Part shown: piece after piece, positions 29,736 through 41,783 of the stretch
Position numbering within the stretch: position 1 is the stretch's first letter
Layout: every line of letters begins with the position of its first letter
Origin: Pachyseris speciosa
Lineage: Eukaryota > Cnidaria > Anthozoa > Scleractinia > Pachyseridae
Reading direction: 5' to 3'
NCBI GenBank assembly: GCA_016490735.1
Contig: JAEMWC010000050.1
Coordinates: 940,001 to 1,004,000 of the forward strand
Length of the DNA stretch: 64,000 nucleotides
The notes under the pieces: generated by a model
What the model saw: only the letters and a program-made list of their open reading frames with translations
Databases searched by the model: none
Told to the model about the DNA's origin: nothing
Position numbers and translations under genes: made by a program

Positions 29736-31839
29736 CCCTTTATTATCCCGTTTTCACAGTAGTGTAAACCTGTGATTCTGTATATACATCTAGCTTATAA
29801 GGTTTGCGGTCGTTTCACCCTCTCGAAAGCAAGGCGCTCTCGTCTGTTTGGGGGTTTCCTTGGATTAATGTCATCCATATTTGAAATAACTATGTGAAGC
29901 TATAATTCAGACTTACATTCTTGGTAGCTTTATCGGATATGTGCTGAAATGTTGTCAAACCACATAATATTTAACACTAAATCTAAGTAAAATCTAGCCT
30001 TGAAAGGTGCAAGGTGAAAAAGCCTGGTTAACAGGCTTTGTTTTTGGTTCATCTATACTTTGAGTTGCAGAGATTCAGAGACAAACTTCAGTTACTCAAA
30101 GTTGTCGAAACAAGCTTTCGGTTCAGTTTGTTGAGGTAGGTTTTTATTCAGTGAATCATGTCTTTACAAAAGTTATAGTGTTCTAACCCGGTTTCTAGAA
30201 ATGAAAGTGTAGTCTGGTTGAATATCATCATTCATAAAAATGTCCACAGTTGTCAAAGGTAGCTAAACTGGTAGTAATTTCGAGCTAATTAACGTCCGGG
30301 CGAATCACCAACGGGCGAATTGACCGGATTCCTCCTACAGGCATGAGTGACTGAAACTTTTGAAAGGACCATGGATTTTTGTTTGAATCAAGGTAATCTT
30401 CACATAAAGATACTAAATTTTTTTCTTGGTCTCGATTCAAAACTCAATGTTGAGAAGTATACCGAAAGACTTAAACTCTCGTATTCATAGGCAACCGTTT
30501 TTACTTTTTTTTTTTTAAGTATGACTGTATTGAATGGATTTTTAGCATTTTACAAATTGACCCGCCGATCATTGACCTCGTCTGTGCTGATTTTTGTCGG
30601 TGTTATCAATTTAAAACAAAAATCTAATTATTTGATGACACGGTTATCCTAGTCAATGTGCAAAAGTAACAGTGTAGTCAATGCAAGGTATTAAGACGGA
30701 ATGAATCCACCAGAAGTTCGAGTAACAAGTGGACAAAAACCTTCTACCAAGGTTATTTTCATCGTATTGCAAACTTCTGTACGACTGTTTTAAATATCTT
30801 CTCAAAAAAATCATTTCTAGGAACACCAAACGTCGAAAAAGAATGTTGAAGTAATGTATGAAACACTTGAAAGTACTGGTGAAATGAAACTGATGATGAA
30901 ATTTTGCCTGTGTTTGCACAAGTTCTCTAACTTTGAAATTTGTTTTCTCTCGTTCCCATGGGAAATTGTTTTCGGTGTTATTTCAGGCAATTACCAATGT
31001 ATTTAGCTTTAAGAAAATGTAAAAATGACTGTAAAATACTTATTAGTAAATTATCTTTTCAAGCAGATTTTTGTCCACTAAAACCTTAAATTGCTCGATT
31101 TTCTAGCGGATTTCGTCGTAACTTTCTTGTCTTTTGTGTGAAGAACAGACGTCTGTTAATTATATTCGATCCTTTATCCTCAAAGGTGCAGGATTGGAAT
31201 AAACAAAACTGCTGCTTGAAAAGCTTTATTGAAGTTTGCTAATCTCGTTCTCATGGCGCAAATACACTTGGGAGGGTGGGGTAGAGTGATAATGGATGGG
31301 CTCCACTCTTGGGCCATCTCAAGGGTCCTTTTTTGTGTGGGTGCCACTCTGGAACGTCAAGAAGGCCTGAGGATGAATTTCACCAGAATGAGCAAATTGG
31401 TGGGCAATGAATATCAAGCGGAAAGATGTGATGATAGTAGTAGAGGGAGAGGAAGCTTCACATCAACAACCGCTGCAGCTTTTGAATACCCCACTGAGAA
31501 CTATGAGAACTTGTGAATAACTCAACTGCGTCTCTAGAGTGATTTGCAGACTCAGTAATCTTCAATTTTGGCAAAGAGATTGAGCAGTTTTTTTGTTGTT
31601 GTTGTTGTTTCTGTTTTTTTCTTTTTTTTTTTCTGCACTATAGCGAGAGTACTGTCGTTTTTAAATCAGGATGGATGTTTTTACGTGACACCAATATTAC
31701 AAGAGGTTAATTATCGGTGAGTAGTACATTCCGACAGTGTGCCATGTGAACAAATATTGTGTACTTTGGACACGTACGCTTTATCGTTTATCGTCATCAC
31801 TCACTGCCAAGTTCACTCCGCTAATAAAAACCAAAACAG
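29736..31839. other. Probable 3' UTR and intergenic sequence
   Basis: No recognisable gene. An ORF at 31229-31516 ends with a tyrosine-rich tail (FEYPTENYENL) but has no splice or homology support. Short (TTG)n and T-runs occur near 31590-31630. Confidence 0.35.
31198..31203 (+). promoter_or_regulatory. Possible polyadenylation signal of the death-domain gene
   Basis: First AATAAA noted after the stop codon at 29735 in otherwise ORF-poor sequence; it would imply a 3' UTR of about 1.5 kb. Unconfirmed. Confidence 0.25.
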
Positions 31840-32056
31840 TCCCTCCCCTCCCTTCCCCTCCCTTCCCTCCCTTTCCCTCCCTTCCCCTCCCTTCCCTTCC
31901 CCTCCCTTCCCTTCCCTTCCTTTCCCTTCCCTTCCCCTCCCTTCCCCTCTTTTCCTTTCCCTTCCCTTCCCCTCTCTTCCCCTCTCTTCCTTTCCTTTCC
32001 CCTCCCTTCCCTCCCTTTCCCTCCCCCTCCCCTCCCCTCCCTTCCCCTCCCTTCCC
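31840..32056. repeat. Pyrimidine microsatellite, (CCCTTC)n and variants
   Basis: About 217 bases of C/T only on the plus strand, mainly CCCTCC and CCCTTC units. ORFs on both strands here are repeat artefacts. Confidence 0.97.
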
Positions 32057-32472
32057 TAATTTCAGGGTCATCTAAAACGAATGCCGGAAGGCTCAAGTTT
32101 CCTCGATCTCCTAACGTCATGAGATGGGAATTGCGGGGCTTAAAAATCGGCTGAAATGAGGCGTAAAGGCACCCGAACGTTAAAAGCACAACATACAGAA
32201 GGAATTGATGAGGTACTTGAACTGTAATGGCCCTTTTCTCGCATTTTTTGTTCGATTCCTTGAGTAAAGCTAAAATTTGATTCAACTGATCTGATAGTAC
32301 GCTCCGCGCGTCCTGTAAATGCCAATAAACAAAAATGTAGTGGAGCTCCGCATTTAGGCTTGGCTAAAATTTCGCTTCTAAGTGGTCTGGATTTGAGCCC
32401 GAGCCTTTCAAAATTCATACAATGCCAGTTGTTAGCACAGGAAAACAGTAATTTTGGTATCTTTATGAAACA

Positions 32473-33312
32473 CAGTGCGACCTCTATAAAGCGGCCACCC
32501 TCCATTAAACGGCCGCTTTCTAAAGTCCCGAATTATTTTTCATTAAAACGCTGTATTCGATGCCTCTATTCAACGGCCACGTCTATTAAGCGGCCGCGGC
32601 CGCCTTTTCGCTGATGCAAGATTATTATTTATTGCTATTTTACCTCTATTAAACCAGTAAATTATCTTTTCAAGCGAAATGGTAACAGGAAGACGGCAAT
32701 AAGAATAGGTGATCAATGATAACAACAAGACCTTCAATTTAATATCCGGTAATGACATGTCACAAGCCACAAAATGCATACACGAGCAAATCTTTTCCAG
32801 TTTCATGGTTACGTGGACCTTGCCTTGATCTTCTCTTTACAACTTCGCGCCCCACAACGTCAAACAGCAGTGACCGATTATTTTAAGTAAATCGTCCGTC
32901 AGGTTTTTGAACTGCAGTAGAATTTACACAGACTGTTGTGTAAAAAAGTTCTAAGAAACTTGGTTTTGTTACATAGATTAGCACATTTTTCTCCACATAG
33001 GCAACACCTGTACTGTACTTCAACAGGAGCCCTATGGGCTCCTGACTTCAAGTAGCATGCCCTCTGTGTTAGAAGTACAGCACAACTTTACACGGACTGG
33101 AAATGCGCCAATACAGGGCACTTGATGTTTTGTTACAATGATTTTTGAATGTATCTTCACTTTTCAACAAGCATTTTGCTATATAGAGACAATAAATCAC
33201 GTTGACTGTCATTTCTACCCAATTTACATTGTACCTCTATTAAACGGCCAATCTCTATTAAGCGGCCACTTTTCGAAGTCCCGAGGGTGGCCGCTTAATA
33301 GAGGTCGCACTG
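32473..33312. mobile_element. Tigger/pogo-like non-autonomous element
   Basis: Left end CAGTGCGACCTCTATAAAGC, right end GCTTAATAGAGGTCGCACTG, with further internal copies of CTATTAAGCGGCCGC and CTCTATTAAACGGCC near each end. This matches the CAGTG...CTCTATTAAGCGG ends I associate with pogo/Tigger elements. The interior (about 840 bp) has no transposase ORF. Confidence 0.75.
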
Positions 33313-33854
33313 TATTTTCGTCTGGTATCCTCCTTGGCTATTAATTTTGTAATGTTATTTAAAACTGTAATAGATCGAGGCAGTGTTTATGGTATGTTTG
33401 CTTTTTGTGTCAAAAGCAGTTAAGTCGTCCAAAATTAGAATTTCATTATTATGAATATTATTGTGTCTAGCTTTAGTTTAACAATAAGCAACGATAAATA
33501 GTTGGGAAAAGCTATTATATTAATCCATTTTCTGCTTTATTACTACTGCCATTAGTCAGATAATCGATGAAACGTTACCACATGTCTGAGGTTAGACAAA
33601 GTTAGAATAACATTGCTCGTTGGGATGAAACTCAGTAAACGAATTATTGTGCAAGTTTCACAAAACTTGATCTGACAAGAACCGTGCCTCATTATATTCA
33701 AAGAAAATACGATAACGATTGTTTTCTCAGTCACGCAATTCAGAAAAAAAAAAAGATTAACAGAGATGGCGAGGGTAATTACGCAGTCTTTAGTTAGTTA
33801 GCTTGCTGACTTTGTTTTCACTTTGCTGTAGTTCGCTGTTTTTCTTTCCTACAG

Positions 33855-33913
33855 AACAAGATGAGATTTTTGCCACCACCGAGACAATCCAGACATAGAC
33901 TGATAGCTCCAAG
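33855..33913 (+). CDS. Weak candidate internal exon
   Basis: TTTTTCTTTCCTACAG acceptor, 59 open bases (NKMRFLPPPRQSRHRLIAP), then a GTATGC donor. No neighbouring exon was found, and 59 nt is too short to judge coding potential. Confidence 0.15.
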
Positions 33914-34624
33914 GTATGCGATTCACTTGATAGGGAAACCGAACGTCTCAGCCGAAAAATATTTTTTTATAGTTTTAAGGGAACGAAATAAGTGTTGTAT
34001 GACCGAGCATTCTGAGAGTCGACAACTCGGTTGATCTCAGTTTGCGAGCATGGTTCATTTTAGTTTACGTTAGCTAGCATGCACCGAGGCAAGCTCGCTT
34101 TCAATTAATTCAAAACTGAGAATTTGATATTCGTTTTTTTAGAATATAAGTGAAGAGTAACTACAGTTTTGCATAGAAACTCGAAATATAGTTTTGTTAA
34201 CGTCTATTGCGTGTCTGTTGCGGTGATGAAAGGGCTGATTTTCTGATATAAACAACAAGACAAGTTGCCACTTCTATTTGAAATTCTTAAAGGCCCATTA
34301 TCACCCTTGATCCAACGCGGTCATTAGGTTTTGTTTTGAAATCGCGCTATTGTTAAATGATGCCTCTGATTGGTCAATTATTTTTATCGGCCTCTTCATC
34401 TGGTTCATCACGCCGAGTTGTCGCTTGTCGCCGGTTTCGCAAAGCAAATGGCTACAAATTCAACTTGCATATTTTTCATATTTCTTCATTAAAACCGTGA
34501 ACAATTTGTTCACACGTTTAAAATCAAAATAGCAAAGTATCGAACGATCCGTTATCGATAAAACTCGCTTATTATGCGGCGAGGATGGTGACAAAATATC
34601 CATAAGAAAACATTTATCGACGGC

Positions 34625-35780
34625 AAGAGGCTACAATTAGCCAAGAGGCTACAATTAGCCTAAACTCGGGCTTGCAAAAAACAGTATTGTATCTCTAATT
34701 TAGCGCTAAACAAAAGAGTAGAGAGAAGTCTGTCTTTCTTACTTCGGACGCATTGCGCTTAGCTTGTGTTCAACATATATTCCTCTAAAATTACAAAATT
34801 GCCTTACAGCTCAACTATTGAGAACAATAATTATAACACTTGTAAAAAATATCTCTAAAAGAACAAGAAAAAGAGAGACCCGGGTTAATAGCTGCGTCAC
34901 AGGCAGGAACAATGACCTTTAGCCACAGAGGTTTATCGATATGCACTATGATAAAAATAGTGTCTTGATTCCAAAAAAACTAAGCACACTTGGAAAGGAA
35001 ACGCTTATCGAACGATGTAGGATTTTTTCGCATAAACGTTAATGGAGTCTCGGTGAAATGTGAGTAGAAAATTAATTAGCAGAGTGAAACTGTTTACAAA
35101 TACATCAATCCAGGGTCATTTACAACATAAGAAAGGAACGTTTCTCGGACACTTTCAAGTCACGCAAGTACATTTGTAAAAACTAACGCTTACCATTCAG
35201 TCCAGACGTTGAGATATTGTGCGAAAATAGTAAATAAACTACCTGTCAAAGTCTCAGGGGTGTGTGATATCCCGACCTTGAGTTATTCAACTAAATGTAC
35301 ATCTCAATGGAGCGGATACGGGGAACACGGCAGTTCATCTGGGCCCAGTTGTTCGAAGCATGATTAAGCTCATCCCGGGTCAGTTTAATTAATGTTCAAT
35401 AAAAGCATTTCCAAAAGATTTTCATCCTTAAGTTTTTATTGGAATCCAACTTTACTTTAAACGTTAAATTTGATTTACAAAACTTTCTCAACGAACGAGA
35501 TTGAGACTTCGGTTAACTCTTATTCCTGGGTTAGCGTTAATCGTCTTTCGAACAACCGGGCCCTGGAGTTAAATTTTGGTCATGTTAAAAGCTTTCCTCT
35601 CGCAGTCGAACTTGCAAACATTCGTATAGACACTTCTCTTAACAAATTAGTTGTTCAGACTTCAAAGGCACAAGGTGAATCGACTTTTTCCGATACGTGA
35701 CAGGAGGCATCATTCTTGCTGTTGTGAGTTGTTAAAAATAGTTAGCACTTGCGCAGAAACGCCGGAAGTGTGCTTTGTGG
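34625..35780 (-). repeat. Dispersed repeat family, copy 1 (inverted)
   Basis: In reverse orientation shares long blocks with 47090-48066: GTCTGAACAACTAATTTGTTAA-type sequence, TTCCTGCCTGTGACGCAGCTA, GGACTGCCGTGTTCCCGTATC and the GGCTAATTGTAGCCTCTTG end. About 1.1 kb, non-coding, class unknown. Confidence 0.6.
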
Positions 35781-36881
35781 ATGAAACTCGACAAAGAATA
35801 AAAAGGAGAACATTTTAAGACCCGGGCGACCCGCGAGGCGCGGGAAGCCCGAGTAAAAAGTTGACACTTTTGCCCGAGCCAGCAGCACTCGCGCATGCAC
35901 TGATTGTCTCACCTTGACCGAGTTGACCCGGCTAGGCGAGCCAAAGTGTTTATATGGTCTTGAGGTAAAACATCAAACATGCGAAAAACAGTTGTCCAGA
36001 CAAGTATAATTTTTAATAGTCGCCATCAAATCAGTTTCCAAATCACAGTAAGCCGGCTCCAACCAGCTCAGCGAATTCTTGAAAGCTCCGAGGTAAAAAG
36101 CACCAAACTTGAACAACGAGTCTCGGTAAATCCTCCTTGAGTCTCACCTTGATATAAAACAACGCTGCGAAGTTACCGCAACGGACTACTGCCACACTGA
36201 CTCTTTTGACTTTACACATACTTCCCTGCTAGCAGAGGACTCTTTTCCTTGTATTCAGTGTGTGGGAGAAAAGAGACCTCTGCCATGGGTCGAAACGGTC
36301 TTTTATTAAGCCGCCGTCCGCGGTCGGGGACGGGAGGTTTTAAAGCGCATGCTCCTTGTATTGTTTGTCATTTGATCATGTGCCAATCTCGTTCCCAGAG
36401 GCTGCGATCCTTTTCGTCAGCGCCACGGATACGAACCTCTGGTCCAATCCTAAAAAGGACACTTCTGATTGGCCAGTAAAAACAAAGCAATAAACATGAC
36501 CGTGTCATGCAATGACGGAATTGTTAAACGAGTCCCACGAAAGCTGCAGAAATGATCAGTAACAAAGGAAAATTACTGTCGTTGCCAGCGTTGTAATGAT
36601 GCGGTTAAAAACAAATTTGGAAAACACACGATCTTTAAATATCGCAAAAAAGGAATGCAATGAACACAAAAGGGAAGCACTTGAATATTTTTAGGTTGGA
36701 TTAAAACGACCTATTGTCGAGAAATGCAAAGTTTACTCATTGCTTGTTAATTGGTGATGTCAACGGATTCGCAAAATTCATTGAGCCGTAACCAAATTGG
36801 GTAATTCGATAAAATAAGGAACCAATCATTGAAACTCAAGTACTTGTCTAGGCAAAAATTATGTTTATGTCACGAACAATC
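35781..36881. other. No gene recognised
   Basis: Contains a short GC-rich patch (35820-35880) and a dispersed-repeat fragment (36386-36475, AATCTCGTTCCCAGAGGCTG and following). Confidence 0.35.
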
Positions 36882-37003
36882 TAGCCTCCCACGCAGTCGT
36901 CTTTAGGGGACTCGTATTTCACCTCCTCTCCACTAACTAGTTCACTTATTGGGGAGGAGGTGAAATATACATAGTCCCCTGAAAACGACTGCGTGGGAGG
37001 CTA
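36882..37003. mobile_element. 122-bp MITE with 9-bp target duplication
   Basis: TAGCCTCCCACGCAGTCGT pairs with ACGACTGCGTGGGAGGCTA, and AGGGGACT...TTTCACCTCCTC with its partner. The 9 bases CGAACAATC occur immediately on both sides (36873-36881 and 37004-37012), consistent with Mutator-type insertion. Confidence 0.85.
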
Positions 37004-37403
37004 CGAACAATCTCGTTCGTTATTGTAGTGTTCAAATTAGTTTGCAACTGGTTTATGACACTGACTGAAAGCACCCCACAATCAACTTTCCCTGAATATT
37101 TCTACGCAATCAATACAATAAAAAAACTTTTACTAGAGATCGAACGTACTTTAATAATCTTTGATTATTACTGGTTAATAATTTTAAACGTTGTTACAAT
37201 TTATCATTCCGGAAAAGAAACACAAATGCCAAAAGATTTTGTTTAAAACAAGTGCATTGTGAAATGAAAATAAACATAGGTAAGACACAGTTTCAAAGCT
37301 ATAAATATCTGTCCAATCAGAAGTGCCCGTTGCCACGAGTGAAACAGGCAAGAAACATAACTTGCACGCCGCGGCAATGTCGGGAAAGAAAGCGAATCCA
37401 CAC

Positions 37404-37482
37404 TACCCTGGGTGCCAGAGGTCGCTTTAGCGGGTTCACCGTCCCTCACTAAAGAAAAAGAAAACCTCGGCGACCCAGGGTA
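37404..37482. repeat. Short palindromic repeat with CCCTGGGT ends
   Basis: TACCCTGGGTGCCAGAGGTCGC at the left pairs imperfectly with GCGACCCAGGGTA at the right. Followed (37490-37640) by several GAAAACGC / GCGTTTTC units typical of another MITE type. Confidence 0.55.
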
Positions 37483-37779
37483 CACTAATGCTTTCGTTTG
37501 AAAACGCATACATGTTAATGCGTTTTCGCCTATCGTCCACACTAAAACACCCAAAAACGCTGATGAAAACGAAGACTTACCAAAACGGTTTCAAAAGTGG
37601 AGTCTTGAAAACGTATGATTTTGAAAACGCCTCGTTTCTGCTATCATTTATTACTAGTTCTGAGATTACACCAGTCGTTCACATGTCGTCCAGTGGTAAG
37701 TCATTACAAAATAGCTCACGCACGCTTCGCGTGCCAATGTTTTAATTGCAGACGACTTATTCGAAAAGAGACCACGCTG

Positions 37780-38530
37780 TCGCCAAAGGTGTTGGCAGAC
37801 TGTGCAGAAAGAGTTTCGGGGTGAAAATGGCCACTCTTTAGATCTCATGGCTCTGGACAGCAATGTCATGAGAGATAAAAAGGGTAAGGCCGTGAAACAT
37901 TTAACCCCCTATAAAACTTCCAGATCCGCGGGAATAAACGTTTTTAATCAAGATTTAAGAGATTGTGATGGGGTCGAGGTCAATGAGTACGTCTTCCCAC
38001 CTTCTGGCCTTATCTTTCCTTTGCTCCGATTCCTTCTCTCTCAGGGTGCTGTGGTTACATTAGTGGTACCGAAATACTCACTGTGTCCAGTTTGTTAGCC
38101 TATGCTAAAAGGGTATGTCGCAAAGGATGATTGTTTTGGCTCGCAAAGTGTGCACAGATGCTTTGCTTTCCCCCACAAAACATGGTTTTAAGTTATTTGA
38201 CCTTACTGCATGCCGCGTGGGGCCTCGTGAATGATCTCTGACATGATGCGTTTCTGCTCTCCCGTTTTCACTGTCGTTGCCAAGAGATCCGAGACTTCTT
38301 GTGTCAGCAGTCTGTTGTCCGAGCTGCTTTTACCCCAGTATGACGAGAAGTTTAGATTTTTTCAACAATGTGGTTATTCTAGACCTAGATCTCAACCGCC
38401 TCTTTCTCAACGTTTGAAAGCTCCTGTGGACCTCCCGCACATTGAGGCTCGAAGAGAAGTTTTACTAAGACGAAAGCAGTCAAGTCCATATTGTATTGAC
38501 AGTATGTACACAGATAGAAAAAGATGAACT
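37780..38530 (+). pseudogene. DIRS-type retrotransposon fragment (RT-RNase H region end)
   Basis: Frame at 37802-38095 reads SLDLMALDSNVMRDKKGK, then HLTPYKTSRSAGINVFNQD and VFPPSGLIFPLLRFL, a block I associate with the end of the DIRS polymerase polyprotein (the LMALDSN and VFPP...PLLR motifs). Stops follow at about 38096-38220, then another open stretch (38231-38524) of unknown identity. Inactive fragment. Confidence 0.55.
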
Positions 38531-38648
38531 TAGTCAAACGTCCTGTGAAGATTTTGGGCAGTTTAAGGTGATAATCTTTCTTATTCTACATTGTAGTCAC
38601 TATCTGTCTTCTCATTGGATAAAAGCCTACAGTAAATTCTGGGAAACA

Positions 38649-38710
38649 GCGCAACCTACAGATTATCCACTAATCTGCTAGCAGATTAGTGGATTATCCA
38701 TAGGTTGCGC
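38649..38710. repeat. 62-bp near-perfect palindrome
   Basis: GCGCAACCTACAGATTATCC...CTAATCTGC is followed directly by its reverse complement, with one mismatched dinucleotide and almost no spacer. Confidence 0.85.
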
Positions 38711-39289
38711 GCAATGTATGATTTCCAAGAGCAACGTCAATTGTCGAAAAAAAAAAGTGTTCGGTGCGATAATGCGTTTGTCGTTATTTTCTTTAAAACA
38801 ATGCCTGTTTAATAAAACAATTATTAGATTCAGTTTGTGAGATATTCCAAATAATCAAGGTCTCAGTTAGTGTTATCAGCCTCTGCCTTCGGCTGATAAC
38901 AGTTACCTCGACCCCGGATATCACAAAAACCTCATCCAATAATTGTAATTCGGGTTTTAGTGTGAATTATTCTATGACGGCAAACTGTATTTTAGGTGAC
39001 TGGTGATTAATAAAGAGGGTGGATTATGCGCGAATTAAATTCTTAATTACGTCATTATTTTGATAAGGGTATAAAAGTGAAGGCACTCAAATGTAGTTTT
39101 AACCGCTTTATAATTCAAATGCTTCCTGTTTGATGATTTTACCACATTACATCTACCTTCCAACCTAGAAGTTATGTCTTTTAACAATTTTTTAAGCCAA
39201 GTAGTTAGTTGATATATATAGACAGGCAAGCCTAACCGCAATAAGAATATAATAATATTATAATTTATTACTTTTATATATTTTTTAAA

Positions 39290-39425
39290 TCAAATCAACT
39301 CTAAATAAATCAAATCAAATGAAATGTTGGTTTTTAGAGAGAGGGGAAAACCGGAGTACCCGGAGAAAAACCTCTCGGAGCAGAGTACAGTACCAAGGCG
39401 AGCGCTCTCACCACTACCTTATATA
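39290..39425. repeat. SINE-like dispersed repeat (GGGGAAAACCGGAGTACCCG)
   Basis: Shares AAATCAACTCTAAATAAAT, GAGGGGAAAACCGGAGTACC and GAGAAAAACCTCTC with 45630-45815. Truncated before the tRNA-like B-box portion seen in that copy. Confidence 0.7.
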
Positions 39426-39684
39426 AGAGCACAAGTATTTCAAGAGAAATATCGTCGGCTCTGCACGCATTACGCACCTATGTGTGACAACCAATCAGAG
39501 ACCATGGATGCACGCTTGCCTTGCAGTCCAAATTCAGTCACATGGATTCATATTCTTTTGCTATGGTACTCTGCTTGCACGCGCTTCGGACTTGGAAGTC
39601 TCCTATTGACAATACACTCCAGAACAAGTGTGTCCATTAAATACTTCAAAACAGTGCAGAGCGAAGTGAATTGTTTTTGACTAT

Positions 39685-40219
39685 AGTGGTGGGTTGATAC
39701 CAGTTTTTCAAATTGATACCATACGAGTACGGTATTTGCCGATATTTCGCGGTTTTTTTCGATATTCGATATCGATATCAATAATTGTGTCGTCAACATT
39801 CAAGATTTTCCTCTGATGTTATCAATTAAGCACTGAAAACCTTTTAATACTCCATAAAAAAAAATAATAAAAAAATAAAAAAACAACCATAGCTAAAGTG
39901 TTTCATCTTTAATTTCTTCTGTGGGTACCAAAAATAACTCAGACTCCAGAACTATTGCGCATGGCAGTTATTTACGTCACCTGTAAGATGGAAGTTACAA
40001 GGCTGCGATTGTTCTTTCGAGTGCAATACGTCACCACTAACGAGAAAACTATTGATTTAGGGCGCTGAAACAGCCTGGAATATTTCAGTGAGCAGTCACG
40101 TGTGCATCATTGAAAGAGATCGAAACGATCGATATTTCTCAAACGTATTGTTACTTTTTAAGGAAACGCCATTATCATCGATGATATCGAGTATTTGGTA
40201 TCGGTATCAGCCCACCCCT
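39685..40219. mobile_element. MITE with AGTGGTGGG...CCCACCCCT ends
   Basis: AGTGGTGGGTTGATACCAG pairs imperfectly with GGTATCAGCCCACCCCT; inner copies of GATATCGATATC-like sequence occur near both ends. A hAT-like origin is possible from the end sequence; no target duplication is certain. Confidence 0.55.
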
Positions 40220-40619
40220 ATTTATGCCCTATGAATGTCTTAAACCTCTTATATTTGCCAGTTTCTATTGAAGATGAGGTCCCTCAGTGGCTGCCTCTGA
40301 AGTGTCATTTCAGCCACATCTGCCACGGTTTTCCATCCCTTGACATTACTTGCACTGCATACGTTGTTGGCTGGGTTGGCAGGGTCCAGAACAAATGGTA
40401 GGCTGCGTAGAAAAACACAGCATTTAATCAGTCCAGTATCATGCCGTAAGCGACACTGACATTAATCATATGACTAAGATTATTTCTGATTATTAAGACC
40501 GTGTTTCTTAAGAAATCTCTCATTGTTTCTGCTTGACGTTCTACTGATGATACTGATCTAGTGCATGTCAGGAAAAACCCGGCTACAGTCTGCGATCAAA
40601 CGAAGGTATTTTGTTATTA

Positions 40620-40990
40620 GCATCTGGAGGTATAACAAAAGTCTTTAGGAGATCGGGCATTTGCGGCGGCAGCACCGAGGATAAGGAATGGATTGCCATT
40701 AGAAGTGAGGAACGAGGCGCATGTTAATAGCAGTTTAAACAGCTTTTAAAGACATAATTTGAAGTAAGTTTTTTATTGAAGTCAGGTTAGTTTTTATTGA
40801 TTTTTTTATCGATGTTATCTTTTATCTATTTTAACATGTTTTTTTTTTATTTTTTTGGAAACCATTGTAAATTTATGTCATTTAGGATAAGTTTTTTTTT
40901 TTATGATGTACAGCGTACTTGATCATTTTATGGACAGTCGCACTATATAAATTTTTTAATATTATTATATTATTATTATATTATTATATT
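40620..40990 (+). pseudogene. CR1/L2-like retrotransposon 3' tail
   Basis: Short remnant of the C-terminal block (KEWIAIRSEERG with stops, then FKQLLKT), a T-rich UTR, then a (TATTAT)n tail. Same structure as 6405-7372 but more decayed. Confidence 0.55.
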
Positions 40991-41783
40991 ATCGACATTA
41001 TACTGTCTGCATGTGTAGCTGTCTGTGTGACTACCCCCTGCTGTCTACCTTTGGGTTAAATGAAATTTGTCAATCGCTGTCTCTCAGACTCTCAAGCTCT
41101 GTATTTTTAACTGATTGACTGATTTCTCTACTTTTCTGATTGTTTGCCTATTTACCTGATTGTCTCTGTCTGCCTGTCTGTAAGCCTTTCTGTCTGTCTG
41201 TTTAGCTGACTGGGTGGCTGATTGTATCTCTATCTGACTACTTAACTTTTGCTCCACCATCCTTTCTATCACTTACTATCTGTCTGTGGGTGTCTATCGG
41301 AACTATCTGAATGTCACAGAATGGAATAAATGTGAGATGTGGCTCAATATGTAAAATCAGAGGAAAAGGGTCAGCTGATAGCCACAAGATGCTCAGTAAG
41401 GCGTCAAAGGAAGAGCAGCCATTGCCTTTTTTTTGAGCCTAGTGCTGTTCTACCTTTGTCGCCTTAGCGCGCATCTTGTGGCTTCCCTTACCGTGTTTCC
41501 TTTGATTTATCTGAATCAGGGCATTTAGAATGTCTTGCTTCCCATGGGGGTGGAGGGTGGGGGGGTGCCCCCATATTAAAGTGAGAGGGGTGAGAGGATG
41601 ACTGTTGGATATTTTGAAAACAACCCCTAAAGTTAGTTTTGTGGGTGTGGCTCAAATTCATTTTCACCCCTAAGAAGTACCAATCTTTAAACTACTCGTT
41701 AATGGTTCCTGTCACACTTCTCTGCTCAGCTTAGTAAACTCTACCGCGCTAACTCATCCTTGATTTTAGCACCCTAAGAGATA
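40991..41783. other. 3' flank of the OAS gene; no gene recognised
   Basis: Includes a degenerate (CTGT)n-rich stretch (about 41150-41215). No additional OAS exon was recognised here. Confidence 0.35.

Noticed and set aside
31229..31516. 95-codon ORF ending in a Tyr-rich tail
   Set aside because: The tail resembles signalling motifs only loosely; the start lies in repeat-like sequence.
31737..32285. Pro/Ser/Leu-rich and Gly/Arg/Glu-rich ORFs
   Set aside because: Translations of the CCCTTC microsatellite and its complement.
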